Source: Antitrichia curtipendula | Lineage: Eukaryota; Streptophyta; Bryopsida; Hypnales; Leucodontaceae | Reading direction: 5' to 3' | Length of the DNA: 64,000 nucleotides | Assembly (NCBI GenBank): GCA_951230915.1 | Contig: OX579633.1 | Span: forward strand, 50,916,029 to 50,980,028 | Shown here: piece by piece, positions 33,771-46,640 of the stretch | How the letters are laid out: every line of letters begins with the position of its first letter | How positions within the stretch are numbered: position 1 is the first letter of the stretch | Translations under genes and position numbers: made by a program | Notes under the pieces: model-generated | The model's input: the letters and a program-made list of their open reading frames with translations, nothing else | Database searches by the model: none | Told to the model about the DNA's origin: nothing

Positions 33771-35120
33771 TGACGAAGAAGCTGCTTTCACGAGTCAGAC
33801 GAAGACCGGCACTATCTAACTTCTAAAGATCGGCGACGGCTTCCCCAACTGCACCGATTCGATCAGGCGGCGGTGAAGTGACCTCAGTGTCAGTGAGTTT
33901 TGGATGTGCATGAAGGTGGGCTTGTTTGACTTGATGAACGAACGGCTGAGTCTGGCCATGTTGTAAGAAAGTTGGGGATCGGCGTGGAATGGACGTGGAA
34001 TGGACGTTGCGCGTGGGACTGGTCGATGTGCACTGCAGCGGTTACGGAATGTACCTGGGTCTTTCAGATTCATGGACGGGGTATAAGTTAAGCTTAAAGT
34101 CCACTGAATTTTCAATCAACTTTTGCATCGACAGTTGGTCAAGGGAGCTAAAGGAGATCACCCCATTTCCGATCAGCATCCCATTGTCGCAGCTTAGGAC
34201 TGCTCCATTTTCCGATCAGCTCTCATGTAGTAAGTGACAGCTCACGTCTAGCATGACTGGCCAAAGCAGTAGAAAAATGTCCACGAGGTGTACATTAAAA
34301 GCCTTACATTGGTTTTGTAACCATCCTATGGTTAGAAAATGAGTTTGCCTATATATCGAGAACGGGACAAATAATGATAATTACTGTAAAAACTTATCTT
34401 CTTGCAAGAAGGTATGAAACTTCCTCTCTGGAGGAAAAGGCGAGTTCGAAGCTTATTGGTGGGTGGGTTGACACGCGGGCCGATCGAGAAGTGCCGCATG
34501 GAGTGGCATCCTGGAAGAAAAAAAGAAAAAAAGGACTCACAATATCCAAGTTACAGTACTGTACAAGATCGACTGAGTGCGTTACTCATAGAAATTCTCA
34601 AAGCGCTGTAAGTTCTTAGTATACAATTTCCTCCTGTCTCATGCTCTTCAATTCTGAAAGAAGTCGGTTATTTTATACCTGTTGAAGGTAATTACACTCA
34701 ATTCCGACCCCAGCCTACTGAATGTCGATCCCTACTTTGGAAGGGAAACTTAATCCTTAAAGGACATTTGAGGTCCCGGGCCCGGATTGGCCGAACTTGG
34801 ATTTTAGAGTCATTCTTAAATGGGTGGCATCATGTAGTTTGTTCAAATGACCAATGAATGGTGAGCTTTTGCGTGTCCTCCTCAAGGGCCATGGGCAACT
34901 TCGCAGTCACTATCATACACGAAGGTATGATGTGGCACTTACATGCTGAAATTGTACTGAATTTCCACGTCGGATTCAAAGGGTGGCCGCGTCACCTCGT
35001 ACGAATTCACAAGATGGAATGTGGCATTTTTTTAATTTATAAAAATGACTTGATTTATACCAAATCTTACCTAGTCACATAGGATATTCAAAAAATTATC
35101 ATTTCAAATTGCAATAACTA
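33771..35120. other. GC-richer segment, possible gene debris
   Basis: The base composition changes sharply at the end of the tandem array. A minus-strand frame at about 33816-33962 (MARLSRSFIKSNKPTFMHIQ and onward to a TAG) and several plus-strand frames are open, but none matches a family I know. From 34650 to 35120 nothing is seen. Confidence 0.35.
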
Positions 35121-35712
35121 CTACACTAAAATTGGTAAATAGTGTTGGTCGCACTAATTGTCACCGATAACACTAATTGTGATTTGCAAGGTTAGTGTTA
35201 GAACATTATTTAGCCATTCTAACACTATTTTAGCTCTATAGGAAAAAATTTGATGGCGGTTGGCAAAAACATTACATGCTTTTCAGCCCTTGTAGAAGGA
35301 TGCGAGTTCCCCAGGGTTTCCAGACTCTGGAACTGTTTGGAACTGCGCTGCAGCAGCTGCGTGACGTGGCAGAGGGACTGCCACGTCATATGATATTTTA
35401 TTTTCAAAAAAATATTTTTTTTTATTCATCTTTTTATTTATTTTTAAGGTTTTAAGAATTTTTTTTTTTTTTTTTTTACAGCGGCTGTTCTTTTACTGCC
35501 GGGGGAACAATGCCGGGAACAGGCCCGAAACGGCCCTCCATGCCCCCAAAAAAACATTTAATGTTAGAGTTTCCCAAGGAAGGATCAGAGTTTGATTGCA
35601 TGAGTTAAATGCCCTTACACTATTTACACATAAGTTGGAAAATAGTGTTGGGTATAAAGAATAAGAAACAACACTAATTATCACCCAACACTATTTACCA
35701 ATATCAATGTAG
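35121..35712. mobile_element. Terminal-inverted-repeat element, 'TAAATAGTGTTGG' type
   Basis: The left end ctacactaaaattggtaaat and the right end (reverse complement) ctacattgatattggtaaat both continue agtgttgg. The element is about 592 bp. It carries an internal perfect stem gacgtggcag-aggga-ctgccacgtc near 35362-35386, and a GC-richer stretch (ctgccgggggaacaatgccg) after a run of T. The superfamily is not settled; the CACTA string near the left end is not matched by a clean TAGTG at the right. Confidence 0.7.
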
Positions 35713-38700
35713 TTCAAACTGTGATTCAAAATCCAAGACTTAGGTTGATACATGCATCTTGTGAAGACAAAGAGGATGATACCAAGGAAGTTCACATGTG
35801 GTTGAGCATTGGAGGTTCTCTAGAAATCCAACCCCTTAGGTTGGGTTTATTGTTTATAGGTTAAATGGAAAGATATCAAATATTTTTGAGCAACTGCTCA
35901 AGCATTAGGAGGACAATTGTAAAGTGGAATTTTAGGGCATTTGGATAATAAATGTCTCTTTTTATAGTAATGTAGAGGTGGTGAACTTACAAGGAAGCAA
36001 TTTGGGATGAACTTTATTTTATTTTAACACTGATGACACCTCTGGGAACCTAAAAAATTCCAATGGATGACTTCATTATTAATTGAAAAAATAGACTAGG
36101 CACCTATTGGTCTAATAATTGAAGTATTAATTGGTGACTACCTTGGTTATAGGGGGCAACATCCTTCCAAAGTTTAACTTCTCTTTTAGTATCATTTATT
36201 AATGTTCATCAAGTGGATTTTAACTACACCAAGATTATACTTATAGCTTCCTACATCTTGCATATTTGAAAAATTCTAATTAATTAGTCATAGTGATTCC
36301 AAACTTTATGCAATCACTTCCATTATAATTGAATTGAATACATCTACCTGCAAAAATTGGTTGTCCATTATTATTACATACCCATTTAACTACAAAGCTT
36401 ATTTGGACGCATTTAGGTGTAGTTACATTATATTTGATGTTATAGTTGAGTCTCATAGAAGTTATATAATTAAGTCACAAAATTTATTTTAATTTTTTGA
36501 TAAAACTATGCATATTTTACACGTAATTTGACCCTAGCATTAGAGAAAAAAATCAAACCTACAGAGGGCCACTCCAGAGCCCTGAAAGGACCTCCAAGGT
36601 TTTATTTTATTTTGCTTAAGCATTAAATTTTTTCTATTGTTGTTTATTGTATGTTGGAATGTTGGATGAATATCAATGCACGGGAAGGGCTCAAAAGCGG
36701 ACTCTGGAGGTGTATTCCAACTCTTACAAACCTTAACCTTGTTTATTAAACAATTTGTACCAAGATGCACCTTGCACTCTAATTTAATTGTAAGAAAAAT
36801 GTCCAAAATAGTCCAATTAGTATGTACCATCAAGAAATTTTTTAAATGGCAATGCATGTGAAAGACTTACTTCATTGACAATTCGTGAGAATAGAGTGTG
36901 AAGAGGTTGTTTTTATAATGAAATCAATTGTCCATCATGAATCTTCAAAGGATATGGAACTATTTGAAGATGAGAGCTTGAGCTCTCACTGTCAAAACAT
37001 AGGAATTGTGCTCAAAGTAGAATTTTAGACTTTATTTTACCAAGAGGTTGGAAGGAATAGTTTTTTTGACATTTTCAAACACCCTCTCTAAATTTTGACT
37101 ATAACTTTTTACTAGAGGCTCTAAACCTCAAACAAAATTTTGAAAATGAAAAATAGTTTGATTCCCTAACTTTATTTAGTTCAAAATTTATAAGAAGAAA
37201 AAATTAGTCTACTATGCTAAAATGAGGTTTGAAATTATACTTTGAGCATGATTTTTGCTTTTGACTTAACTATTAGCAGTTATGCTCCTATTAATCCTAA
37301 TTTAATGTCCGACATAGATTGTTTTGCCTACTACTACTTCACTTGTATAAATAGCTTCTCTTCTCATTTCCACACATTAAGCTAAGTGAGTTTCGAAGCT
37401 AGTTGGAAAACATTGGAGTTCCCTAATTTTTTTGCCAACTAGCTTCAAAAGTCACTTCATTGGCTTAATTTGAATTAATTTGACTTAATTTGTTTCATTT
37501 GTTAATTGAACACCCTCTACTCTAATACAAGTGATTATTAAACCTACCTTTGCGACACCTTCATTATTAAGTCTTGACATCCTTTGCAAGAGTTAGACAA
37601 GGTGATCTTCCAATTAGTAAGATTCTATAGGGCTAGTGGTGATATGGAAATCCTTAAGGATGTCACTGCAAAGCGGCCCTCCAGAGGATTGATTTTTCTC
37701 TAATAGGCTTAATATATAGGACTTATATTTTAGGCAAAAATCTAGATGGAACAATTTTGCAAACAAGGCACAATTAGGTGCAAATAATTCATAGGATTTA
37801 AGGTAGTGCATCTATAATCATTGTTGTCCAAAATGAAACACCTATATATGGACCAAAACACATCATTAGAATTATCTGTTGATTAAGGAAGATATAGACA
37901 ATCAGAACTTGGGACCTTGTAAGAACCCATGGTCAATTTTAGGTATACCAATAGAAAAAATATTTTCAAAATTTGTAATTTGCTTGTAGTGTGTTCAACT
38001 AATTCATGATAAAATGTGTTGGACTCCAATTTCACTTTCCAATTAGATCCAATTAAAATAGTTTATAATTAATAACAAAAACTATATTTAGTTGCCATTA
38101 ATAGCAATCATAAATGCACTTATTTTAGAAGTTCACTTCTTAGCCATTAACTTCAAATATTTACAATCCTTAATTCCATGAAGGCATAGTAAAATGTATG
38201 TTTGTATTTAGAAAATTAATAGGGTAACCTACTATTGAGCTATAATTTGATTATTCATTTAATCAAAAAAGTTTGTATGCCATAATTTTTTCATCAAGAC
38301 TACTTTAAATTGTTATTCCAATGCAAAGAGCAAAAATGCAAAGAGCAAAATTTTTAAATATTTGTTTCTTTTGCATATTCAACCGTAGGATCTTATAGTA
38401 GACTAGTATAAAAATGTTTGAAAGAAACTTTAGATACTTTGACCATATAGATTACGTGATATAAGCATTTAAAGTGGAGAAAATGAGTTTTGGAGAGATA
38501 ATTTGATTAGATTATAAGACTTTGGGCCCTCATGGCTTATAATTTTTTAACCAACAATTTAATATTTAAAACTCATTATATTGAATAATTGGGTTGAAAA
38601 TTTGAGAATCCTTTTTTAATGATTTTCATTCTTTAAAAAATTATTATGTCAAAATAAGTACAAAATAGAAGGAAAAAATAAATTATTAATAATTCTAAGA

Positions 38701-39133
38701 TGGAATTGAAACACACTTATCACAACGATAAGATTGTTTGAGCAAGCAAACTAAACCATGAAGAGTTTTTATTTTTCATAAATTGTAAATGTTGGATTCA
38801 AAAATGGATTTGACACATTATTTTCTTAAGATTTTGCTAAGATTGTCAACAAAACAAGATGCTTCATAACTTTCATATCACTTATCTAAATAAAATGAAT
38901 CAAATCTTTCCATAAAGACAAAAACATAATCTGTAAGAAAACATGATAATGATATTTCAGTTTGTTTTTGTTTTCTTTGTTGCCCACCCTTGCCTATTTT
39001 TTGGTTTGGATAATATAATTCTTATAAAAAAAAACTAATCAATTTTTCTATCTTGAAAAAAAATAAAAAATAAAAAACATGCCAAAAATTGAGATCATAG
39101 GAATGTACATGAACTTCAAGGTTTTAGGAATTA
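35713..39133. other. AT-rich intergenic, no gene
   Basis: This stretch holds a partial foldback element (36885-37365, listed separately) and, at about 38330-38900, pieces of family 3 in a decayed state (ccgtaggatcttatagtaga, cataactttcatatcactta). No coding signal is seen. Confidence 0.5.
36885..37365. repeat. Partial foldback element
   Basis: It carries the right arm of the 48-52 kb foldback family (caccctctctaaattttgac, then ctactatgctaaaatgaggt, then tagcagttatgctcctatta) and a reduced left arm (cataggaattgtgctcaaag). Confidence 0.65.
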
Positions 39134-39553
39134 ACTTCAAAAGGTTTATGACTATGTCTTCAACAAAAACGTTCCAAAATTGTCATTTCTAATATAAGCA
39201 CCAAATTTTAGAAAAAAAACTTTTTTGGACAAATAAAACCATAGGATCTTGTAGTACACTAGTTTGAAAAGATGTGGAAAAAATTTCAAAATTTTTTACC
39301 GTGTAGATTGCAAGATATTAACATTTGAAATGACAAAAAAAAATTGAGCCTTGTAAATGACCGGGCAGCTACACTTCACAAGGTCTCATTTGTATGAAAA
39401 AATGTCCAAAATGTTTAGAATTGTACAACATATAGGAAAAAAATAGTAAGTAGGAAATAATAGAAAATAATTTAAAATACTAAATTATTGAGTTTTTAGT
39501 TATAGAATTGAAAAATTCCTATCCCATGATTGTAATAAACAATGGATACATCC

Positions 39554-39636
<83 letters not shown>

Positions 39637-40101
39637 TTTTTTTTTTATTTTTTTTAAATTTTTTTTTTTTTTTTTTTAATTTAAAAAAAATTAATTTTAA
39701 AATTAATTTTTTTTCTAAAAAAAAATATTAAGAATTGAGTTAAATAAAATACTTCAAAGTTTATTTTAGAATAAAGAATTCATAACTTTCATCTCATTTA
39801 TCAAAATGGAATGATTAAGAACTTTTCACATATCTATAAATCTAGATAACCAATTTTTAAAAAGTGATTTTTGAAGAATTTTTTGAGCTGCCCAAGTTGC
39901 CCTCTAAGTGTTGAAAATTACATATCATACAATAACTTTTTTGCTATGTAGTCAAAACTTATGAAAATTGTTGGGCTTTAAAGCTACTCCTTAGGCACAT
40001 GTTGTGTGAAAATTTCAAAGAAAAAAATTAAAAATTCCATTTGTAGTGAGCTGCCCAAAATCGCTATGTTGCTAGAAAATGTAGTTTGGTCCTTTAGGGG
40101 T
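39134..40101. mobile_element. MITE family 3, long copy in inverse orientation
   Basis: The right end (reverse complement) reads acccctaaaggaccaaacta. The left part, acaaaaacgttccaaaattg followed by tcatttctaatataagcacc, matches the reverse complement of the right part of 42302-43259. At about 968 bp it is nearly the length of that copy. It contains a (TA)n/(T)n block. Confidence 0.7.
39557..39720. repeat. (TA)n followed by a T/A homopolymer block
   Basis: About 23 TA dinucleotides are followed by long T runs broken by single A residues and then by mixed A/T. Confidence 0.95.
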
Positions 40102-42301
40102 TGAATTGAAATCTCAACAAGCTTCTGAATTATAGGAATTTTTGTAATTTTAAGTGAAATAGAAATTACACTTTGTAAATTTTTATTTAATTTGTTAGTG
40201 AAAATCAAAGTAAATTGAGATGGTTTTGCTCTGAAATACACATTAGAAGTCATATGGCACTTGAGTTCCTATCTTTTGAACACATAGTGATGCACTGTAA
40301 CGTTTCAGATCAAATTATTTTTCAAAACCCCTTCCAATTCATTTTTTTTTGGAGTAGGGTGGTGTGTGTTATGAGTACCCTAATACCCCCCACCCACCCA
40401 CCCCCCGCCCCTCATCCTCAACCTTGTATTTTCTTAAATGAACTTATTTGACAATCGACATAGGTTAATTGGTTTTCGTTTCCGTTTTCTATATCCATAT
40501 CCATATTGTATCCCAATATTCGTATCCCAATATATGTATCAAGATCAACTTAGAAGAGTAATTTAGTAATAAATATCAAGCAAATGTTGTAAACTATGGC
40601 CCACAAATCACATCTAGGTGGTTACATCTTAAGGGCTTTAGAAAACTAGCTAATGAATTCAAAATATAAGGTCCCTTGTAATTTCAAACCTAAAAATTAT
40701 AAAAACTTAAAAAATATATAAGGTCCAATGATTTCATTGTGAAATTATTATTGGTATATTTAAAATATAATTTTGATATTCTTGGAATATTCTAAAAGTG
40801 TGTATATTGCATATAGCTTATTAAAAATATTTTTTGTTTATAAGTGGTTTTTAACCCCTAAATGACTAGTCCGTTATCATATGATTAAACTTGGTTGGCA
40901 AGTTCAATTTAGACTTTTATATCATATTTGAGTTTCAATTAGTTATTTTTGTTTCATAAGATTATGAGTTATTTGTGAAAGTAAAATTTATATTAGCTTT
41001 GTTAATACATTGTAATTGTTCTAATCTTAATACTAGTGAGCGAAAATAAATGTATATAACAAAAAAAATTCAATTAATTTGAAAACCCTCTAAAAAATAC
41101 TAGTAGATATGAAAAAAACTGCCAAAAATTATCTAATAATTGGTCTCTGATTTAAAACCAAAATATCCATATCCATGACTTCATGCAAATTTCTACTATC
41201 AAGCTACATTTAACTATTATATGATTGATTAATAAATTTTGATAATTTTCTTGTATAAATAAATCTTTTCCTTTAAATGTTAATTTTTTCAAATCTTGGG
41301 GTAGCAAAAACAAACTATTAGAGTTTCTTAAAGTGCAATGTGTACATAGAGTTCTATCAATTAAAATATATATTAGAACAATCTGGTTGTTTTTTTAAAC
41401 AAATAACAACAATTAGTAATTTTAAATTTTAAATCAATTTTGTAGCCACCATATTTTGTAGACACCCTATTGTTTTATTTGGATTCTAACACATAGAATT
41501 TCTTATTGTAATAACTCGTTGAGTCTTTTGATTATTCCAAAGCTTTTGAAGGAAATAGAAAGATAATTTTCTTGCTTCATTTTCTAATTTTAATTCAAAC
41601 AATAAAAATGGATACTTTGAAAATTACAATTAATTGTGATGGAGGCTCATCCACTTTTTAAAATGCAAAGACTATACAAAGGTGATTGATCCTCCTAAGG
41701 TTACGTCTACTATTGCACTAAACTATTTTTATAAATGAAACCTAAAACTAACAACTAAATAATTCTGTCAAAAATAGATTGCACATTGAATACAAGTAGT
41801 TTTCACAAGATTATTTCTTTTGAAGTTTAAAATGTTAAGTTTTAATTACTATATATTTTTAAAGATTTTTATTTTACATGCTTTTTGAAGTTATTACAGA
41901 AAGACCATTTTTTTAAACTGAAGAAGTTAGTTTTTGAAGTGATCAATAATTTGGTTAGTTGGATTATAGAACATTTTTACAAATTTGGCACCAAAGAATC
42001 TACAAACATTAAGATGGATGAAAGTATATATAGAAATCTATGTGAGTAATGCATGTTTGCATTCATGCATTGTTCAAAATTTAAAACATTTGTCTTTTAT
42101 CTTCTCTTTTTTGAAAGAAAGGGAATTGAATTCCAAGTAAAATTATCAACAAAGAGCAAAAAATCTAAAAACACTTGTTTTAAAGGCAAAACAAATCTCA
42201 AGGAACAAAAGACCACTTTATTCTTGGAAACCAAGCAAACAAAATTAAAATTGAGCACTTTCAGTGGTGCACAACTAGGCCATTTTAAAAACTTTTGGTT
42301 A
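40102..42301. other. AT-rich intergenic, no gene
   Basis: Nothing is recognised apart from a C-rich run at 40386-40412 (cccccacccacccacccccc type), which would be G-rich on the minus strand. Confidence 0.5.
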
Positions 42302-43259
42302 ACCCCTAAGGGACCAAACATTGTTTTTTGACAACATAGCGATTTGGGGCAACTTAGTACGACTAAAGCTTTTATTTTTTTTCTTTGAAATTTTCACACA
42401 AGATGTGCCTAAGGAGAAGCTTTAAGGCCCAACAATTTTCATAACTTTTGACCATGTGGTTAAAAAGTTATTGCATGATATGTCATTTTCATTGGTCGGC
42501 GGGCAACCTGGGCAGCTGAAAAAACTTCTTTAAAAATCATTTTTTTTTTTAAATAAAAATTTGAAATTGGTTATTTAGATTTATATATAGATGGAAAGCT
42601 TTGAATCATTCCATTTAGAGTAATGAGATGAAAGTTATGAGGAGTTTTAATTTGAGGGTAGTTATGGAATCTCTACTCTAAGATAAACTTTGAAGTCCTT
42701 TATTTAACTCAATTTTCAATATTTTTGAAAAAAACAAACAAACATTGGGTGTAGGTTGTTTATTACAATATTACAACTGTTGGGATTGGCATTTTTCAAT
42801 TCCATTTTTCAATTCCATATTTCAATTCTTAACAATTTAGTGTTTTGAACATTCTCTACCTCTTTCTACAATTCTACTTACTATTTTTTTCCTATATGTC
42901 TTACAATTCCATATGATCTGAAATTTTTCAAGCATGTAGCTAACTTGACTTGAAGAATGAATCCAAAGAGTAACCACCATTTTGTACATTTTTTCATACA
43001 AATGGGACCTTGTGAAGTGCAGTTGCCCGGATTTTTGAAGGGACATAAAAAGGATTTTTGTCAATTCAAACGCTAATATCTTGCAATCCATACGGTGAAA
43101 ATTTCTGAATTTTTTTCCACAACTTCTCAAACTAGTTTGACACAAGTTCCTATGGTTATATTTTTTCAAATTTTTTTTTTTTCAAATTTTGGTACTTGTA
43201 TTAGAAATAGCAGTTTTGGAGCGTTTTTGGTGAAAACATAGTGTTTGACCTCTAGGGGT
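42302..43259. mobile_element. MITE family 3, long copy
   Basis: The ends are acccctaagggaccaaacat and (reverse complement) acccctagaggtcaaacact, with TA at 42300-42301 and 43260-43261. The length is 958 bp. Family phrases include caacatagcgatttggggca, cataacttttgaccatgtgg, gaaagctttgaatcattcca and cttgtgaagtgcagttgccc. No transposase-like frame is present. Confidence 0.85.
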
Positions 43260-45407
43260 TAACTAACAACAAAGATTCAATGCTCAATTTCTTTCTTGAC
43301 TCAAACCGGCCCTAAAGTATTGCAAATGTAGGGTAATGTCAGCACCTCTCTACCAAATATTTAATTTCCCCGGGAAATAAGGTTTGGCAGATGCTAAAAC
43401 TTTAAAAAAATTTGCCAACATTCTTTATTTGCACCACACAATTTTTTTATTTTCCTATTTTTTTTAATTTTTTTTTTAATAATTTCAGCTCGTCACTTTT
43501 AGAATTATTTTCCACCAACCTTGCCCTACAAACAACTATGGTAGTTGAATGGGTTGCAGACTCCGAACAGTATTGTACCATTTTTTTGTTGTTGTAGAGT
43601 ATGTTCCACAATTGCCCAAACGTAACAGACATAGCCGCACTCCCTGTTCACAGCCGTAGGACAAAAGTATTACTAAAGAAATACCGAAATGACAAGAAGA
43701 ATCTACTGTTGCTTCCTTTTTGTGAAGCTCACGGGGCACGAGGCAGCTCACTGTTCCAGAATATTGTGATTCAAAATCTTGGCTTTTTCATTTGAAATCC
43801 TCATTAGAAAAGTCAGTTTTGTACACCAGTTCTAAAAGAAGAAAAAAATGCATGAAAGTCTCCTATATTTGTGTCAGGAAAAGATTAAAAAAATATTAAA
43901 AAAAACAAAAAATACAGAAGATCTTGTGAAAAGATATTTGAAAGTGGATTATCCATAACGTTGTTTATCAAGGAGGCTGGCTTGGGTCCCTTTTGCATCC
44001 TTGAAAAAGGAAACCTCTCACAGTGAACAAAATTGTCTTATTGATGTGGCTTCTCGGCCACCTCCAATCTTGGATTTAACCTCTTTAGGATGTTCGATAC
44101 AACCCAAGAGGCATGTATTTGGCTCTTTTTGCCAAAGTTTCTTCTACATACACAACATTGTTTGACTTCTTTCCTCAAGGTTTTTTGAGATGAGAATTTT
44201 ACAAGATGACATGGCAGTAGTTGAGTAGCAACACAATTTTTTCAACCATTTTTTTGAGTGATTCCAAGTTTTTGGAAAATTCTTAGTATACTATGCACTC
44301 TGTGAAAGTTCCATATTTGGCTGTATTTCAACATTCAGCAAAGCTTGCAAGTTGCATTTTCTAGTTTTTAATTTTTCTTTCTTTCTCTATTGTCTTTGGA
44401 AGGGTTTAGCATAGTCGAATTTGACATGAGCTAATTCATAAAGTATAGATCATAATTCTTGAAGACCAAAAATACATGGTCCCTGCAAAAAAATATGGTT
44501 TTAGAAGGAAACGCTAACAATATAGTGACCATACATGTACCAAATTGACATGGCATACCTTGCTAACCATCCTAAGAATTGCAACTTTCCAGTTAGTGTA
44601 CAACCTTTTATCCACGTAAAAACAAACTGACAAGACAATTACACAGATTGGATAAAAATGCGACTTGGTAGCCAAGCAAAAAGTCAGAATGAGCATTGAG
44701 CCTTGTTGCCTGCAAAAAGATGCAAACAATATTCATCAATTCAATTGACAAATACTATTTTTGCAAAAATCCAAAGTTGTTGATCTCTTGGAAAAAAAAA
44801 TGCCCCCTCTCTTGATCACCGCTGATCTCTAATTTAAAAAGTGAAAAATCACCATTGATTGCATACAAATATGTAATATAGAATACATAATATGGGTGTG
44901 GATATGGAAATATATCCCATATCAATTGCATCTGAAGTTGCAATCTGAAATTACAAATGGGATAAGGGGGGGATAATTTATCTCAAAGTACAATAAAGGG
45001 GTGGGTAGTAATTTATCACAAACCAACAATAAATGTTTTAATTGTTAATATTGAATGTAATGTTTTGTCACTATGCCTATGCACATAGAAGATGCAACTT
45101 GCATCTTTTGGTTATTAACAAATGTAAATAACTATGAATAAACATCGCCTCAATGCATTGTTTGTTTGCCGGAAGAACCATGCATTGCTTCATTTTTCTT
45201 TAGTTCACCTAACCACATCTATTTCTTGTGTAATTCTTTCAAAATAATGTGAAATAGATTTCTCTATGAGAAAAGCAACTCCCATTTGGATATTAAATTC
45301 ATTAATTTCTATAGTTCTATGCCTTACATTTTTTGAATCTAATAATGACAAATATGTTTAGTTTGTACATACCTAAAAACATTGAGGTTAAATAAATAAC
45401 TATGTTA
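43260..45407. other. Intergenic, no gene
   Basis: Only short overlapping open frames occur, between about 43400 and 43800, without recognisable domains. Nothing else is seen. Confidence 0.45.
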
Positions 45408-45870
45408 ACTCCTAAAAGACCAAGCTGCGTTTTTTGCCAACATAGCAATTTTGGGCAATTCACTACATATTGATTTATTTTTCTTTTACTTTTTCATAGA
45501 TGTGGACAAGGTTTCCCTTGTAGGCCTAATATTTTTCATGACTTTTGACTACAATGTTAAAAAGTTATAGTAAAAAATGTATTTTTTTCTCAACTAGCGC
45601 AATTTGGGCTATTCAAGCAAATTAAAAAAAAATCACTTTTTTCATAAACAAAATTTGAAATTGGTTTTCTAGATTTATATGTATGTGGAAATCTTTGAAT
45701 CATTTCATTTTGATCAATGAGATGAAAGTTATGAAGGTTTTAATGTGCGGGTAGTTATGAAATCTCTACTCTAAAATAAACTTTGAAGTTCTTTGTTTAA
45801 CTCAATTTTCAATATTTTTTGGAAAAAAAAAAATCATAGGATGTACAATTGTTTATTACAACATTACAAA
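45408..45870. mobile_element. MITE family 3, left-half fragment
   Basis: It starts at a TA with actcctaaaagaccaagctg and continues with caacatagcaattttgggca and then tctctactctaaaataaact, parallel to the left half of 42302-43259. The match is lost near 45870. Confidence 0.7.
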
Positions 45871-46257
45871 CCATGAATATTTCATATGGAAAATGGCAGC
45901 TTGTCATACAAATTCTTCTCCTCACTTTTGGACTATCCTTTGAATAGATTTACAAATTATGTACTTTGAATCATTACTATGCATTGTATAATAGTTGTAG
46001 TATTAATTAATGAACATCTCATTTTAGGTTGTTCTTTGCTTGTTTCCTCCAACTCAAATATGTGGCAGGTGTTTTCCAAGGACGCATTGCATAAGTTAGG
46101 CTTAGCCAATATAATACTACTTGGGGGGAGTTCAAACCACAACATTAGATGTAAATTGGCATATAGGAATTGATTTAATACTTTGGTTCAATTTCTCTAG
46201 ATTTACATAGTTGTAAGTAATTGAAATAATATTGTTACAAATTTTATAGATATTTAA

Positions 46258-46640
46258 CCATTGAAGTTACTTGACTATGTTTTCACCAAAAATGCTCTAA
46301 AACTACCATTTCTAGTATGAGTACCAAATTTTAGAAAAAAAATATTTCTGGACACATATAACTATAGGATCTTGTAGTAAGTTAGTTTGAAAAGATGTAG
46401 AAAAGGTTTTAGAAAATTTCCATAGTGCACATTTGCAAGAAATTAGCATTTGAATTGACATAAACTTTCTTTTGACCTTGTGAAAAAACGGGCTACTGCA
46501 CTTCACAAATTCACATTTGTATGAAAAAATGTCAAAAATGGTGATACTTCTTTGGATTCATTCTTAAAGGCAAGTTGGCTACATTTAAAAAAATTCAAAT
46601 CATTTGGAATTGTACAACATATAGGAAAAAAAATTCCAAA
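46258..46640. mobile_element. MITE family 3, right-half fragment in inverse orientation
   Basis: It reads as the reverse complement of the right half of the family: gactatgttttcaccaaaaa, ctaccatttctagtatgagt, aggatcttgtagtaagttag, gggctactgcacttcacaaa. Together with 45408-45870 it forms two halves pointing the same way out, which suggests rearrangement. Confidence 0.65.

Noticed and set aside
35121..35712. CACTA-superfamily assignment
   Set aside because: Only the left end carries a CACTA string, the right end does not mirror it and no 3-bp target duplication is visible.
42053..42331. 92-codon plus-strand open frame rich in Lys, Thr and Phe
   Set aside because: It has low-complexity AT-driven composition and runs into the start of a MITE; no domain is seen.
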